A stretch of DNA of 64,000 bases from Chthoniobacterales bacterium (GCA_039930045.1 JBDSQB010000018.1:1-64000), one strand, 5' to 3'; counted from the stretch's first letter, positions 1-8,828 are shown. Translations and numbers: made by a program. Notes: generated from the sequence alone by a model not told the origin.

Positions 1-1
1 C

Positions 2-541
2 ATCGGCAACACTACCGGCTACCGCTACTACCAGCTCAATATCACCGCCGGCAACGGCGGCTCGCTGGGGATCTCCGAACTGGGACTGTGGTCCGACACC
101 GGCCGCACGCTCCAAGACGGGACCTACCGCATCGTAAATAAGAAGAGCAATAAGGTTCTCGACGTTTACAACGGCGGCGTCGCCGATGGCACGAATGTCG
201 ATCAGTGGGGCTGGAACGGCGGCAACAACCAGAAGTGGACCGTCACCTATTTGGGCAACGGCCAGTATCAGGCCATGGGTGTTGGCAGCGGCAAGTTGCT
301 CGAAGTTGCGGGCGCCTCCACCGCCAATGGTGCAAACGTCCAAATCTATACGTCGAACAATAACAACTGCCAGAAGTGGACCATCACACCGGCAGGCGAC
401 GGAAACTACAAGTTCCTGAACGTGAACAGCGGCAAGGCGGTTGATGTGAGCGGCGGCAGCACCGCCGACGGCGCCAATGTCCTCCAATGGCCCTACAGCG
501 GCGCTGATAACCAGCTGTGGCGGATATCCATTGCTCCTTAG
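2..541 (+). CDS. C-terminal part of a secreted ricin-type lectin protein
   Basis: The frame is open from the window edge to the TAG at 539-541, so only the last ~179 residues are present. The first ~30 residues (YRYYQLNI, then ISELGLW) look like the final strands of a discoidin/F5-8C-like carbohydrate-binding module. They are followed by a ricin B-type beta-trefoil of about 140 residues with three repeats. Each repeat carries an Asp-containing sugar-site motif (LDVYNGG, LEVAGAS, VDVSGGS) and a QKW or QLW box (NNQKWT, CQKWTI, NQLWRI). Such modules usually sit at the end of extracellular glycoside hydrolases; the catalytic part lies upstream, outside the window. The lectin fold is secure, the enzyme it belongs to is unknown. 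Confidence 0.85.
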   Translation: MGNTTGYRYYQLNITAGNGGSLGISELGLWSDTGRTLQDGTYRIVNKKSNKVLDVYNGGVADGTNVDQWGWNGGNNQKWTVTYLGNGQYQAMGVGSGKLLEVAGASTANGANVQIYTSNNNNCQKWTITPAGDGNYKFLNVNSGKAVDVSGGSTADGANVLQWPYSGADNQLWRISIAP

Positions 542-553
542 ATAAAGCAAGCA

Positions 554-587
554 CCTCACGCCGGTCATTTCCCTGTCTGGCGTGAGG
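554..587. terminator. Perfect 9-bp inverted repeat after the lectin gene
   Basis: A 9-bp perfect stem, CCTCACGCC (554-562) and GGCGTGAGG (579-587), with a 16-nt loop, lies 13 nt after the lectin stop and just before the next start codon at 598. There is no T-run, so it is not a textbook intrinsic terminator. It may end or protect the upstream transcript. Confidence 0.4.
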
Positions 588-597
588 AAAACTTCCG

Positions 598-1542
598 ATG
601 AACCAATCATGGCTCAAGTTCTCCCTAGCCGGGGCTGCCACGGCCTTCGCCGGTTTGGTAATATCGGCTTGGAGTCCGTATCGTGCGACCTCGCAAGTTA
701 GACAAAGAAAACCAGCAGGGCAGGTCCGATCCCAGATAGCTTCATCATTTAACACGTCTTCGTCAGGCTCTCAAAATTCCCCCTCGTTGTCGGAGGCTGA
801 TGATTTCGAGCAATCCATCGCACGGCTGCGAAACCTGCAAAAACCGAACCAGCAGGATCAGGCCCTGGCGTTGTTGATTGAAAAATGGGTGACGGCCGAT
901 CCATTGCAGGCTGCCAGCTATGCGCAGGCACAGCCAGAAGCCGCGTATCGCGAAAAACTGCTGCGATCTGTTCTGCAAGCCTGGGCCATTCGCGATTCCA
1001 ATGCGTCGCTGTCATGGTCCGAGCATCTTATCGATCCGGTGGACCGCCAGAACGCGGCCTCTTGGATTTGTATGAAACTGGCGGAACGATCTCCACCGCA
1101 GGCAATTCAGACCGCCATTCATTACCATCTCGACAGAAGTACGAATGGCTTGCTGGAGAATATGACGGCCCAATGGGCGGAACGCGATCCATCCAAAGCT
1201 TACAACTGGGCTAGACAGCAAGCTCCCGGAGATCTTCGCGACGCCTTGATGGAGCGCGTGATGTTTGTCTGGTCGCAAACCAATCCCGCCGCCGCTGCCG
1301 GTATTGTGGTCAGTGAAATGGAGCCGGGGCCTGAACAAAATGAGGCGGCCATGTCCGTGCTGCACCAGTGGGCATTGAAGGATTTCAATGGTGCGGCGAG
1401 TTGGGTTCAAGCCTTTCCCGAAGGGGCCTTGCGCGACCGCGCGATGGCGGAATTGGAGGGAATCAAAAAGCTGCCGCGCATCGGCGATGTTGTTCAAACA
1501 GGCCGAGGCGCCGAGGGAAGCGTGGACGACTTCCGAAAGTAG
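598..1542 (+). CDS. Exported helical-repeat protein of unknown function
   Basis: 314 residues. Residues ~6-24 form a hydrophobic segment (LKFSLAGAATAFAGLVI) that fits a signal peptide or N-terminal anchor. It is followed by a Ser/Gln-rich linker to about residue 60. The rest is built from degenerate helical repeats of 30-40 residues with a recurring pattern of Ala and Trp around DP or KD turns (KWVTADPLQAAS, QAWAIRDSNAS, QWAERDPSKA, QWALKDFNGAAS). Similar W/A-repeat proteins are common hypothetical proteins in Verrucomicrobiota. The pattern suggests an alpha-solenoid that binds protein in the periplasm. No catalytic motif is visible. It runs convergent to the dehydrogenase genes, whose last stop is 40 bp away. 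Confidence 0.7.
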   Translation: MNQSWLKFSLAGAATAFAGLVISAWSPYRATSQVRQRKPAGQVRSQIASSFNTSSSGSQNSPSLSEADDFEQSIARLRNLQKPNQQDQALALLIEKWVTADPLQAASYAQAQPEAAYREKLLRSVLQAWAIRDSNASLSWSEHLIDPVDRQNAASWICMKLAERSPPQAIQTAIHYHLDRSTNGLLENMTAQWAERDPSKAYNWARQQAPGDLRDALMERVMFVWSQTNPAAAAGIVVSEMEPGPEQNEAAMSVLHQWALKDFNGAASWVQAFPEGALRDRAMAELEGIKKLPRIGDVVQTGRGAEGSVDDFRK

Positions 1543-1581
1543 AAGAAGGCTTCAGCGGCCATAGACCGCCGAGTTGAGCGT

Positions 1582-2793
1582 TTACAACGACTCCGGCTGG
1601 CCAAGGAGGCTGGCAACTCGGGTGAGAAGTTTGCCGGCGGCACCGCCGTCGATCACGCGGTGGTCGAAGCTGAGGGTGAGCTCGGCTTCGGTCACAGGGA
1701 TGAAGTCCTCGATCTCGTCGTCCCATTTCGGCGCTTTGCGGCCGGCTCCGAGTCCGATTAAAAGTGATTGCTCTGGAAGTGGAATGGGAGTCGCCCAGGC
1801 GAGTCCGAAGGTGCCGAAGTTGGTGACGGTGGCGGCGGAGTTTTCAAAGGTGTCGGGGGGCAGGCGGCGGCTGCGGCCCAGCTCCACGAGGCGGGTGTAT
1901 TCGGCAACGAGTTCGCTGAGCGGGATTTTGTCCACGTTGCGGATCACCGGGACGAGCACGCCGTCCTCGGCTTCGACGGCAAATCCGATGTCGATCGAGT
2001 TGGGATGAATGATATTGGACCCGACCAGGCGTCCGGCGGCGAGGGAATCTTCCCCGAGGGCGATGGCGAGCGCGCGGATGACATAGAGGGTGGGGCCGGG
2101 CTTGGGGTTGCTGATTTTGCGGTGGGCGAGGAGCGGGTCGAGCGTGACGTAAAGCCCGACGGTGGCGAGGGGGCGGGTCCAACTGCGGCGCATGGCATCG
2201 GCGACGGCGATGCGCATCCGTGAGGCGGGCGTGGTGTGGTTTTTGGCGAGGCCGACGAGATATTTTTCGAGGTCATCAACGGTCACGCGGCCACCGCTGC
2301 CGCTGCCGGGAATGCCGGAAAGGTCGGACGCGCGCAGGCCGAGTTCGAGCATCCGAGCCTTGAGCCGGGGTGAAATGAAACTCGCGCCTTGGGTCTTGGC
2401 GGGAACGGGAAGTCCACGAACGGTCGGGGCGACTTTGGCGTCCTCTTTGATGGGAGTTGCAGTGGAATTGAGCGTGCTGGAGGCGGGTTTAGTTTCAACC
2501 TCGGGCTCAGGTGCGGGAGTGGCGGAGGAACCATGGCGGGCGGCATCCTCAGCGGAGACTTCCAGGCTGCCAAGCGTAGCTCCGACGGGGTAGCTGTGGC
2601 CGACTTCGGCGTTGAGCGCGGCAATTTTACCAACGCACGGGACGGTGACGGACATGACGGCCTTGTTGGTTTCGACGTCGAGGATTTCTTCCTCGGAGCC
2701 GACGCTCGAACCGACTTGCGTGCGAATGTTAACAACGGTGGCCTCGGCGATGGATTCGCCAAGCTGCGGCATGATGATGGGAATGAAGGGCAT
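1582..2793 (-). CDS. 2-oxoacid dehydrogenase E2 (dihydrolipoamide acyltransferase)
   Basis: 403 residues, last gene of the E1-alpha/E1-beta/E2 run. An N-terminal lipoyl domain (residues ~1-80) carries the lipoylated lysine in DVETNKA (K44). A Pro/Ala/Glu-rich linker follows. The peripheral-subunit-binding domain lies at about 138-178 (FISPRLKARMLELG ... GRVTVDDL). The C-terminal acyltransferase domain ends with the DHRVIDGG active-site motif (His378, Asp382). E2 forms the core of the complex and moves the acyl group from E1 to CoA. The start is 12 nt after the E1-beta stop. Whether the substrate is pyruvate or a branched-chain 2-oxoacid cannot be settled from motifs. The E3 subunit (lipoamide dehydrogenase) is not in the window. 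Confidence 0.92.
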   Translation of the reverse strand: MPFIPIIMPQLGESIAEATVVNIRTQVGSSVGSEEEILDVETNKAVMSVTVPCVGKIAALNAEVGHSYPVGATLGSLEVSAEDAARHGSSATPAPEPEVETKPASSTLNSTATPIKEDAKVAPTVRGLPVPAKTQGASFISPRLKARMLELGLRASDLSGIPGSGSGGRVTVDDLEKYLVGLAKNHTTPASRMRIAVADAMRRSWTRPLATVGLYVTLDPLLAHRKISNPKPGPTLYVIRALAIALGEDSLAAGRLVGSNIIHPNSIDIGFAVEAEDGVLVPVIRNVDKIPLSELVAEYTRLVELGRSRRLPPDTFENSAATVTNFGTFGLAWATPIPLPEQSLLIGLGAGRKAPKWDDEIEDFIPVTEAELTLSFDHRVIDGGAAGKLLTRVASLLGQPESL

Positions 2794-2805
2794 GGTGGGA
2801 AAAAG

Positions 2806-3771
2806 CTACATTCTGAGAAGATTGCGCAGGGCGTTGACGATGGCGGGGGCGGTCGGACGGTGCGCAGCCCAGAGATTGGGATGGTAGGGGATCGGGGTGT
2901 CGCGTGCGTTAAGGCGTTGCGGCGGGGCATCGAGCAGCTCGAAACCCTCGGTTACGACGCGGGCGATGACTTCGGCGGTGACGCCGCCCCAAGGGAAGGC
3001 TTCGCCGACAGCGAGGAGGCGTCCGGTGCGAGCGACGGAAGCGAGAATCGTATCGGTGTCGATGGGTTTCACCGTGCGAAGATCGACGACTTCGATCTGG
3101 TAGGCGTCGAGGGCGAGTTCCTCTGCGGCGGCAAGCGCCTCGTGGAGCATGGCGCTGTAAGTGACGATGGTGGCGTCGCGACCGGGGCGGGCGATGCGGG
3201 CTTTGCCAGCGGGGAGGGCGTCGGTCGGAAGCGCGTCGGCTTTCAGATGATAGTAGAGGTATTTATGTTCGCAAAAAACCACCGGGTCATCGATGGCGAC
3301 GGCTTCCAAAAGCATGGAATAGGCGTCCTCGACCGTGGCGGGCGTCATGACGATCAGTCCCGGATAATGCGCGTAAAGAGCCTCCATGCATTGGCTGTGA
3401 AACGGGCCGGACCCTAGATTGCCGCCACTTGGGAGTCGCACAGTAATGGGGCAGGGGACTTCGGTGCGCCAGTAGAGGGTGGCGGCGTGATTGACGATTT
3501 GATTGAAGCCGACCGACGAAAAATCGGCGAACTGCATTTCCACAATCGGGCGCATTCCCTCGATGGCAGCGCCGATGGCCGAGCCGACGATGGCGTCCTC
3601 GGAGATGGGTGCATCGAGCACGCGACCGGGAAATTCCTTGGAGAGATTCTTGGTGGCCTTGAACGCGCCGCCAAATTCGCCCACATCCTGACCGTAAATG
3701 TAAACGCGTGGATCGTCGGCGAGCGCTTTGGCTTGGGCTTCGCGGATGGCTTCGAGATAGGTAATACTCAT
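2806..3771 (-). CDS. 2-oxoacid dehydrogenase E1 component, beta subunit
   Basis: 321 residues, the normal length for this subunit. The N-terminal pyrimidine-binding domain has the family patterns YGQDVGEFGGAF and APISEDAIVGSAIGAA. The C-terminal transketolase-like domain has VDLRTVKPIDTDTI and GEAFPWGGVTAEV. With E1-alpha it forms the alpha2-beta2 thiamine-diphosphate decarboxylase that loads the lipoyl arm of E2. It lies between E1-alpha (27 nt upstream) and E2 (12 nt downstream), so the three are almost surely cotranscribed. A pyruvate, branched-chain or acetoin role is not resolved. Confidence 0.93.
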   Translation of the reverse strand: MSITYLEAIREAQAKALADDPRVYIYGQDVGEFGGAFKATKNLSKEFPGRVLDAPISEDAIVGSAIGAAIEGMRPIVEMQFADFSSVGFNQIVNHAATLYWRTEVPCPITVRLPSGGNLGSGPFHSQCMEALYAHYPGLIVMTPATVEDAYSMLLEAVAIDDPVVFCEHKYLYYHLKADALPTDALPAGKARIARPGRDATIVTYSAMLHEALAAAEELALDAYQIEVVDLRTVKPIDTDTILASVARTGRLLAVGEAFPWGGVTAEVIARVVTEGFELLDAPPQRLNARDTPIPYHPNLWAAHRPTAPAIVNALRNLLRM

Positions 3772-3798
3772 ACTGGCAAAGTCTTCAACGGCAGCCAG

Positions 3799-4911
3799 TT
3801 AAGCCAGATGGCCATCGACTAGGTGACGACTGGAAAGGGCGCACCAATCTTCGGTGCCGGCGTCGGGAACAGGTTCTTTCTGGGCCGTGGAAACGGCGTC
3901 GTCGATTTCATTCATCACAGCGTTGCGCAGGGTGGCGAGGTCGCTCTGGGCCAGCCAGCCTTTGGCCAAAATCATTTCCTCGGCAGCGCGCAGGCAGTCC
4001 ACGGCGAAGGGTTTATGGCGAATAATCGGGTCCACGTAGGAAGCGTCGTCGTGCTCGGCGTGACCTGCCAGACGCAGGATGGTGCCGACGATAAGTTGAG
4101 GTCCGCCGCCCGCTCGGGCTGCCGCGACAGCCTTGCCAATGGTGGCGAGGCAATCCGTCAAGCTGGTGCCATCGACCGAGTGACCGGCAAAGCCGTAGCC
4201 GATGGCGCGGTCCACCAGATCGGCGCAGGCAAACTGGCGTGAACTGGGCGTGGAGTAGGCGTATTGGTTGTTCGCCGCGAGGACGATGAGGGGCAGTTTC
4301 TCGACCGCCGCCATGTTCATCGCCTCGTGAAAGGAACCGGTGGACATGCCTCCGTCGCCGATGCAAGTCGCGCCAACGAAATCAGAGTCGCCTTGAAAAC
4401 GTTTCGCCATTAAGCCCCCGGCGATTGCCGAAACCATGCAGCCCAAATGGGAAATCATCGCGTAATAACCTTCCCGCGGACGACCCCGGTGGATGTTACC
4501 ATCGCGGCCGCGCATTGGGCCAAGGCGAGAACCGAGATAGGTCTGCATCGACTCGATCAACGGCTCGCCAAAGGCCAGCCGTCCCGCCTGATCGCGAATG
4601 AGCGGGGCGAAGATGTCGCTGCCTTTTCTCAGGTTTACGCCGAGCGCCGCGCTGAGAGCTTCCTGACCGCGGCCCAGATAGACGCCGCCGACGATTTTCC
4701 CAGCTTTCCAGAGGGCGCTCAGGCGGTCCTCGGACAACCGCGCCAGCAGCATCCAGCGGTAGGTGGCCAGAAAAAGATCGCGCTGATTGTCAGCCTGGTC
4801 GTCACCTGAGTCGTCACTTTGGGCGGGAGAAATCACAGATTGAGGGCGGGTAGCCATTTGCGCCAAGGTTAAGCGATGACTCACGAGGTCTGCAACGGTT
4901 TGTTGCGCCAC
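3799..4911 (-). CDS. 2-oxoacid dehydrogenase E1 component, alpha subunit
   Basis: 370 residues. The thiamine-diphosphate/Mg motif is complete: GDG at ~185-187 and NNQYAYS at ~214-220, about 27 residues apart. The preceding MRGRDGNIHRG loop and the later GHAEHDDASY segment are usual for E1-alpha of branched-chain/pyruvate-type complexes. The GTG start at 4911 lies 8 nt after the stop of the TonB-receptor gene, with AGAAAG directly before it. An in-frame ATG at 4857 is a possible alternative, because the first ~35 residues are poorly conserved in style. The tight spacing places the dehydrogenase genes behind the cobalamin riboswitch, unless an internal promoter exists. Confidence 0.92.
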   Translation of the reverse strand: MAQQTVADLVSHRLTLAQMATRPQSVISPAQSDDSGDDQADNQRDLFLATYRWMLLARLSEDRLSALWKAGKIVGGVYLGRGQEALSAALGVNLRKGSDIFAPLIRDQAGRLAFGEPLIESMQTYLGSRLGPMRGRDGNIHRGRPREGYYAMISHLGCMVSAIAGGLMAKRFQGDSDFVGATCIGDGGMSTGSFHEAMNMAAVEKLPLIVLAANNQYAYSTPSSRQFACADLVDRAIGYGFAGHSVDGTSLTDCLATIGKAVAAARAGGGPQLIVGTILRLAGHAEHDDASYVDPIIRHKPFAVDCLRAAEEMILAKGWLAQSDLATLRNAVMNEIDDAVSTAQKEPVPDAGTEDWCALSSRHLVDGHLA

Positions 4912-4919
4912 TTTCTATT

Positions 4920-6767
4920 TTAGAACTCCATGCGCACACCGCCGTAATAAGCGCGGCCGAGACTCGGGTAACCGAAGACCTCGGCGTGCTCCTCGTCGAG
5001 CAGGTTTTCAACGCGGCCAGTGAGGTGGAAATAACGGCAAACCTCGTAGTCCGCGGCGACGCGCAGGGTGGTGTAATCCTCGATGTCAAAATTAGCCGCG
5101 CCAAAGCTCAATTCCTCGCGCCCCGAGACAGATTCGAGTTCCAGTCGAGTCTGCAAACGCTCAAACCAGCGGTAGCTGATCGCGCCGCTGAAATGATTCC
5201 GAGGTCGCCGCGCGAGCCGGGCTCCATTCGGTTGCTGGATGTCTTCGCTGGAGGTTTTTTCCGTCTCCAGCCAGGTGTAATTGATCGAAAAATCGAGGTT
5301 CTTGATGGGCGTCCAGCGAAGGAACGACTCGATCCCATGCGTGGTGGCTGAGCCGAGATTAAAGGTATTAAAATCGCCGTCGAAGCCCACGAGATTGGAC
5401 GCGTCGTTGTGGAAAAAAGTCGCGCCGACGGACATTTTTTTGCCCATCAACGGCTGCTCGAAGCCCGCGTCCCAGCCAAACGTCTCATTGGGATCGAGGT
5501 TGAAATTGTTCCCGTAGATTTTGTCCTGACTCGTCGCGGGGCTGAAGCCGGTCGCGACGCTGGAATGCAGAATCGTGCCGGTCTTTGGCGTCACATAATT
5601 TGCCGCCACACGCCACGTTCCGATGTCGCCTGACTGTGAAAAATGATCGAACCGCCCGCTCGCCACGACAGTGAGATCGTGAATCGGATGTAACTCGAAT
5701 TGCAAAAACGCGGCGTGGTTTTCGGTGTTGTCGGTGATGAATTTATCGCCAAACGCGATGAACGGCTGCTCCTGCTCGAGTTCCACACGACTGTAAAAAT
5801 AACCGCTGACGATTTGCAGCCAGTCGGCGGCTTCGATCACGTTTTGATAATCCACCTGCCAGCGTTTGAACAACGCGCGCGTCGGCCCGACGAAACCGTC
5901 GTCACTCGGATCGCTTACCTGCCGCTCGCGATCGACCCCGACCGAGAGTGTGTGATGCCACCAGGACGTGGCGTCCCATTCGACTTTGGGCGCAATCAGC
6001 CAGCGCTCCGTCAGTAAATTATCAAGCGGCTTGGGGTTGAAAATACTTCCCGGATTTCCTGTGTCCGCCAGCGAATAGAGAACGAGCGTGGAAAAGCGAA
6101 ACGTGTCGGTCGGCTGCCAGCCGATCCGGGCAGTGCCCGAGGTGTAACGATACTGGCTGTTGGGCCGGTCGTTGTCGGTGTCGAGATGGGAAATGGCTGC
6201 GAAATAATCCACCGTTCCAGCCGATCCACTGGTGGTCGCCGCCTCGCGAAAGGTGCCGAAGCTGCCCGCCTCCAGACTGAGCGAGCCCGTGGGTTTTCCG
6301 TTGCCGGTTTTCGTGATGATATTCACCACGCCGCCGCCCGCCCGTGGTCCGTAGAGACTGCTCTGCGGGCCGCGCACGACCTCGATGCGGTCGATGTTTT
6401 CCGTGGATAAATCGGCGAAATTAAAAAGCCCAGCGAGACCTTGGTTCACAGGCAATCCATCGATCATTACCTGAGTCGCCTCACTGGTGAGTCCGCGAGT
6501 AAAAACCGATGTGAGCTGCCCCGGTGCGCCGGTTTGCACGACATCCAGGCCCGGCACGTTGCGCAAGGCGTCGGCGACATGAGTGATCTGGCGATCCTGC
6601 AATTCCTGGGCGGTGATGACAGTGACGGACGCCGGACTGCGCTCGACCGTGGACTCTAGGCGCGTGCCGGTGACGATCAATTCGTCGAGGGTGCTGGTTT
6701 CCTGCGCCCACGCGGTGGACGCGACGATGCTAATGGCTGCAATGCAGCCGCGAATGAATACGGACAT
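4920..6767 (-). CDS. btuB: TonB-dependent outer-membrane receptor, BtuB-like
   Basis: 615 residues from the ATG at 6767. This start gives a clear signal peptide (MSVFIRGCIAAISIVASTAWAQ); the frame stays open to 6983 but that part overlaps the riboswitch leader. The TonB box region is LDELIVTGTR. The plug domain has VTVITAQELQDR, DALRNVPGLDVV, VMIDGLPVN and the IEVVRGPQSSLYG-GGVVNIIT hallmark. A 22-strand-type barrel follows, ending in the terminal Phe (GGVRMEF) typical of BAM-inserted proteins. Length and plug resemble the vitamin B12 receptor BtuB, and the upstream cobalamin riboswitch supports that ligand. The protein would import corrinoids with TonB-ExbBD, which are not in this window. 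Confidence 0.88.
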   Translation of the reverse strand: MSVFIRGCIAAISIVASTAWAQETSTLDELIVTGTRLESTVERSPASVTVITAQELQDRQITHVADALRNVPGLDVVQTGAPGQLTSVFTRGLTSEATQVMIDGLPVNQGLAGLFNFADLSTENIDRIEVVRGPQSSLYGPRAGGGVVNIITKTGNGKPTGSLSLEAGSFGTFREAATTSGSAGTVDYFAAISHLDTDNDRPNSQYRYTSGTARIGWQPTDTFRFSTLVLYSLADTGNPGSIFNPKPLDNLLTERWLIAPKVEWDATSWWHHTLSVGVDRERQVSDPSDDGFVGPTRALFKRWQVDYQNVIEAADWLQIVSGYFYSRVELEQEQPFIAFGDKFITDNTENHAAFLQFELHPIHDLTVVASGRFDHFSQSGDIGTWRVAANYVTPKTGTILHSSVATGFSPATSQDKIYGNNFNLDPNETFGWDAGFEQPLMGKKMSVGATFFHNDASNLVGFDGDFNTFNLGSATTHGIESFLRWTPIKNLDFSINYTWLETEKTSSEDIQQPNGARLARRPRNHFSGAISYRWFERLQTRLELESVSGREELSFGAANFDIEDYTTLRVAADYEVCRYFHLTGRVENLLDEEHAEVFGYPSLGRAYYGGVRMEF

Positions 6768-6898
6768 TTTCTTTTTAACTCCTGGTTTTGATTTAAGAGA
6801 AATCAGGAGCGCGAGCCATCGCAGCGGAAACGAGTTCCATTGAAATGAAAACGACTGGTCTGAAGTCTCATTGCTTCTTTTTTGCGAAGAAGGTTGGG

Positions 6899-6924
6899 CA
6901 TCGCGCCACACACATGGCGCGATG
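6899..6924 (-). other. Perfect hairpin in the btuB leader
   Basis: A 10-bp perfect stem (CATCGCGCCA / TGGCGCGATG) with a 6-nt CA/TG loop lies 7 nt downstream of the riboswitch P1 helix and 132 nt before the btuB start. No U-run follows on the minus strand, so it is not a standard intrinsic terminator. It could be part of the expression platform or a transcript-stability element. Confidence 0.5.
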
Positions 6925-6931
6925 AATGAGG

Positions 6932-7115
6932 TGAACCTGGCGAATGTTCTGACTTCTGGCTTCTGGGCGGAGTTGCATGGCACTCAGCCCGACCTTTTTC
7001 CCGCCTTCACCCGTTGGTTTTTGTGAAAACCTCCAGATTGGCAAAATGGGAAATCGTATCCAGTAACAGCAGCGCGACTGTTCCCGATTTTCACGGGATT
7101 TCTCGCTTCGGCTCA
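6932..7115 (-). promoter_or_regulatory. Cobalamin (B12) riboswitch
   Basis: Read on the minus strand, the leader shows the conserved cobalamin-aptamer blocks in order. They are a 5' P1 strand TGAGCC (7115-7110), the AAATCCCGTGAAAATCGGG block, then CAGTCGCGCTGCTGTTACTGG. Next come a GGGTGAAGGCGGG block, GAGTGCCATGCAACTC, and a degenerate B12 box AAGTCAGAACATTCGCC. The 3' P1 strand GGTTCA (6937-6932) closes the element. The block order and the ~184-nt length match the Rfam cobalamin family as remembered; a covariance search would confirm it. It precedes the BtuB-like receptor by ~165 nt and should lower its expression when adenosylcobalamin is abundant. Confidence 0.87.
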
Positions 7116-7235
7116 CATTAATTTGCTCGCAAAGAACTGGAGGTAAATTGGAGATCCATCCCGAAGGCGGCAAGCCAAAAGTGGGGCAAACATTTTTTCA
7201 TTGTGCCAGCGCGGCTTCTGTCAGATTGGAAAGGT

Positions 7236-8198
7236 ATGACCGTGGAAGCAGAACTCAAAAAGATCGCGAAAGGCGCCACGCCCGTGCGCCTGAGTTCGGC
7301 GCTGGCGATGCAGAACCTGCACGAGGCCGGGGGGCTGGTGCTGCGCGGAGTCTTCCTGAATTCGACTATGGCCGTGGTGAAAATCCTCTCCGGCGTGCTT
7401 GGCAGTTCCTACGCCTTGATTGCCGACGGCATCGAATCGCTTCTCGACGTGGCGGGTTCGGTCGTTACCTGGCGCGGTGTGCGGCTCGCTGCGACTCCGC
7501 CCGACGTGGGGCATCCCTACGGCCATGGCAAGGCGGAACCACTGGCGGCGATTTTGATTTCCGTGTTCGTTTTCTTCGCGGCCATCCTCATTGCACTGCT
7601 CAGTATTCGGGAAATGTTCGTCCGGCAACACACGCCGCCGGCGGCCTGGACTTTGATCGTGCTCATCGTCGTTATTCTAGTGAAGGAAATCATCTTCCAA
7701 GTCATGTCGCATCGCGGCAAGAAACTCGGCAGCAGCGCGCTCATTGCCGACGCCTTTCATCATCGCAGTGACGCCATCACGTCCATCGCAGCTTTCATAG
7801 GTATCTCTGTCGCCTTGATCGCCGGTCCCGGCTATGAAAACGCCGATGACTGGGCCGCGCTTTTTGCCTCGGGTTTCATCGGCTACACAGCGATCCAGCG
7901 CATGCGTCCGGCCATCAATGAAATCATGGATTCCGCGCCCGATCCCGAGATCGAAGCTGGTGCGCGCGAAGCCGCCGAAAGCGTCCCTGGTGTCATCGGT
8001 CTCGACGAATCCCGCATGCGCAAGATGGGCCTGGAATATTTCATGGATCTCCACCTGATCGTCGATGGAAACATTAGCGTCCACGAGGGGCACCGCATCG
8101 CGCACGAGGTAAAAGACGCGATCCGCCATCGCAACGGCCTCATCACCGATGTTCTCGTCCATGTCGAGCCACGGAAGACGGCGGCGAGATCCAGCTAG
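7236..8198 (+). CDS. Cation diffusion facilitator (CDF) metal transporter
   Basis: 320 residues from the ATG at 7236, which has a good ribosome site (GGAAAGG) just upstream; the frame extends to 7203 without support. Six membrane helices are expected. The metal site is visible as DGIESLLDV in helix 2 (D-x3-D type) and HHRSDA in helix 5 (H-x3-D). These match FieF/YiiP-like exporters of Zn, Fe or Cd. A C-terminal cytoplasmic domain (~residues 215-305) contains MDLHLIVDGNISVHEGHRIAHEV, shortened here, the ferredoxin-like regulatory fold. It stands alone on the plus strand, divergent from the btuB leader. Confidence 0.9.
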   Translation: MTVEAELKKIAKGATPVRLSSALAMQNLHEAGGLVLRGVFLNSTMAVVKILSGVLGSSYALIADGIESLLDVAGSVVTWRGVRLAATPPDVGHPYGHGKAEPLAAILISVFVFFAAILIALLSIREMFVRQHTPPAAWTLIVLIVVILVKEIIFQVMSHRGKKLGSSALIADAFHHRSDAITSIAAFIGISVALIAGPGYENADDWAALFASGFIGYTAIQRMRPAINEIMDSAPDPEIEAGAREAAESVPGVIGLDESRMRKMGLEYFMDLHLIVDGNISVHEGHRIAHEVKDAIRHRNGLITDVLVHVEPRKTAARSS

Positions 8199-8290
8199 TA
8201 CTCGACGGCGAGTGGTTGTAAATGCAGTGGGAAGCCGCCAGCCAAAAAATTATTCACATCTGGCCGCAGAGATTCAGCGTAATCTCACAC

Positions 8291-8785
8291 ATGAAACTCC
8301 TACTCATCATGTCGTTCCTTGCCTTCTTTACCAACGCGCATGCCCTCGATGTCGGCGCCGCCGCTCCCTTGGTGAGTGCCGTCGATGAAAATGGCGCCAC
8401 CGTCAAGTTCGAGGACTACTACAAAAAGGGGCCGACTTTGGTTTATTTCTACCCCAAAGCCGACACGCCTGGCTGCACGAAACAAGCCTGTAGTCTGCGA
8501 GATTCATTTGAAAGTTTGCAAGGACGCGGGTTGCAAATCCTTGGCGTGAGCGAGGACAAAGTGGAGTCGCAAAAGGCGTTCAAAGAGAAATATCATCTGC
8601 CTTTTTTGCTGATCGCCGATCACGATGGCGCGGTGGCCAAGGCTTTCGGAGTGCCCACGATGTTAGGACTAGCCAAGCGCCAGTCGTTTCTGATCAGCGG
8701 TGGAAAAGTTGTCTGGAACGACCTTAATGTTTCCCCGTCCGATCATGTGGCGAAGGTGCAAGCTGCGATGGAGAACTTGAAGTAA
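8291..8785 (+). CDS. Secreted peroxiredoxin, Bcp/PrxQ family
   Basis: 164 residues from the ATG at 8291, which gives a signal peptide (MKLLLIMSFLAFFTNAHA). The in-frame ATG at 8222 would bury it. The thioredoxin-fold body has the peroxidatic cysteine in DTPGCTKQACSLRD, with a second cysteine five residues on, the PrxQ arrangement. The enzyme reduces hydrogen peroxide and organic hydroperoxides using thioredoxin-like donors. The leader places it in the periplasm, unlike the usual cytoplasmic Bcp. The gene converges on the aquaporin gene 43 bp away. Confidence 0.9.
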   Translation: MKLLLIMSFLAFFTNAHALDVGAAAPLVSAVDENGATVKFEDYYKKGPTLVYFYPKADTPGCTKQACSLRDSFESLQGRGLQILGVSEDKVESQKAFKEKYHLPFLLIADHDGAVAKAFGVPTMLGLAKRQSFLISGGKVVWNDLNVSPSDHVAKVQAAMENLK

Positions 8786-8828
8786 ACCGCAATAGCTAGG
8801 AGCGGACTAACATTCCTATCATCCCGGC

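Noticed and set aside
2389-3417. A 342-codon plus-strand frame opposite the E2/E1-beta genes
   Set aside because: Shadow of two well-supported genes; the Gly/Asp-rich product has no domain.
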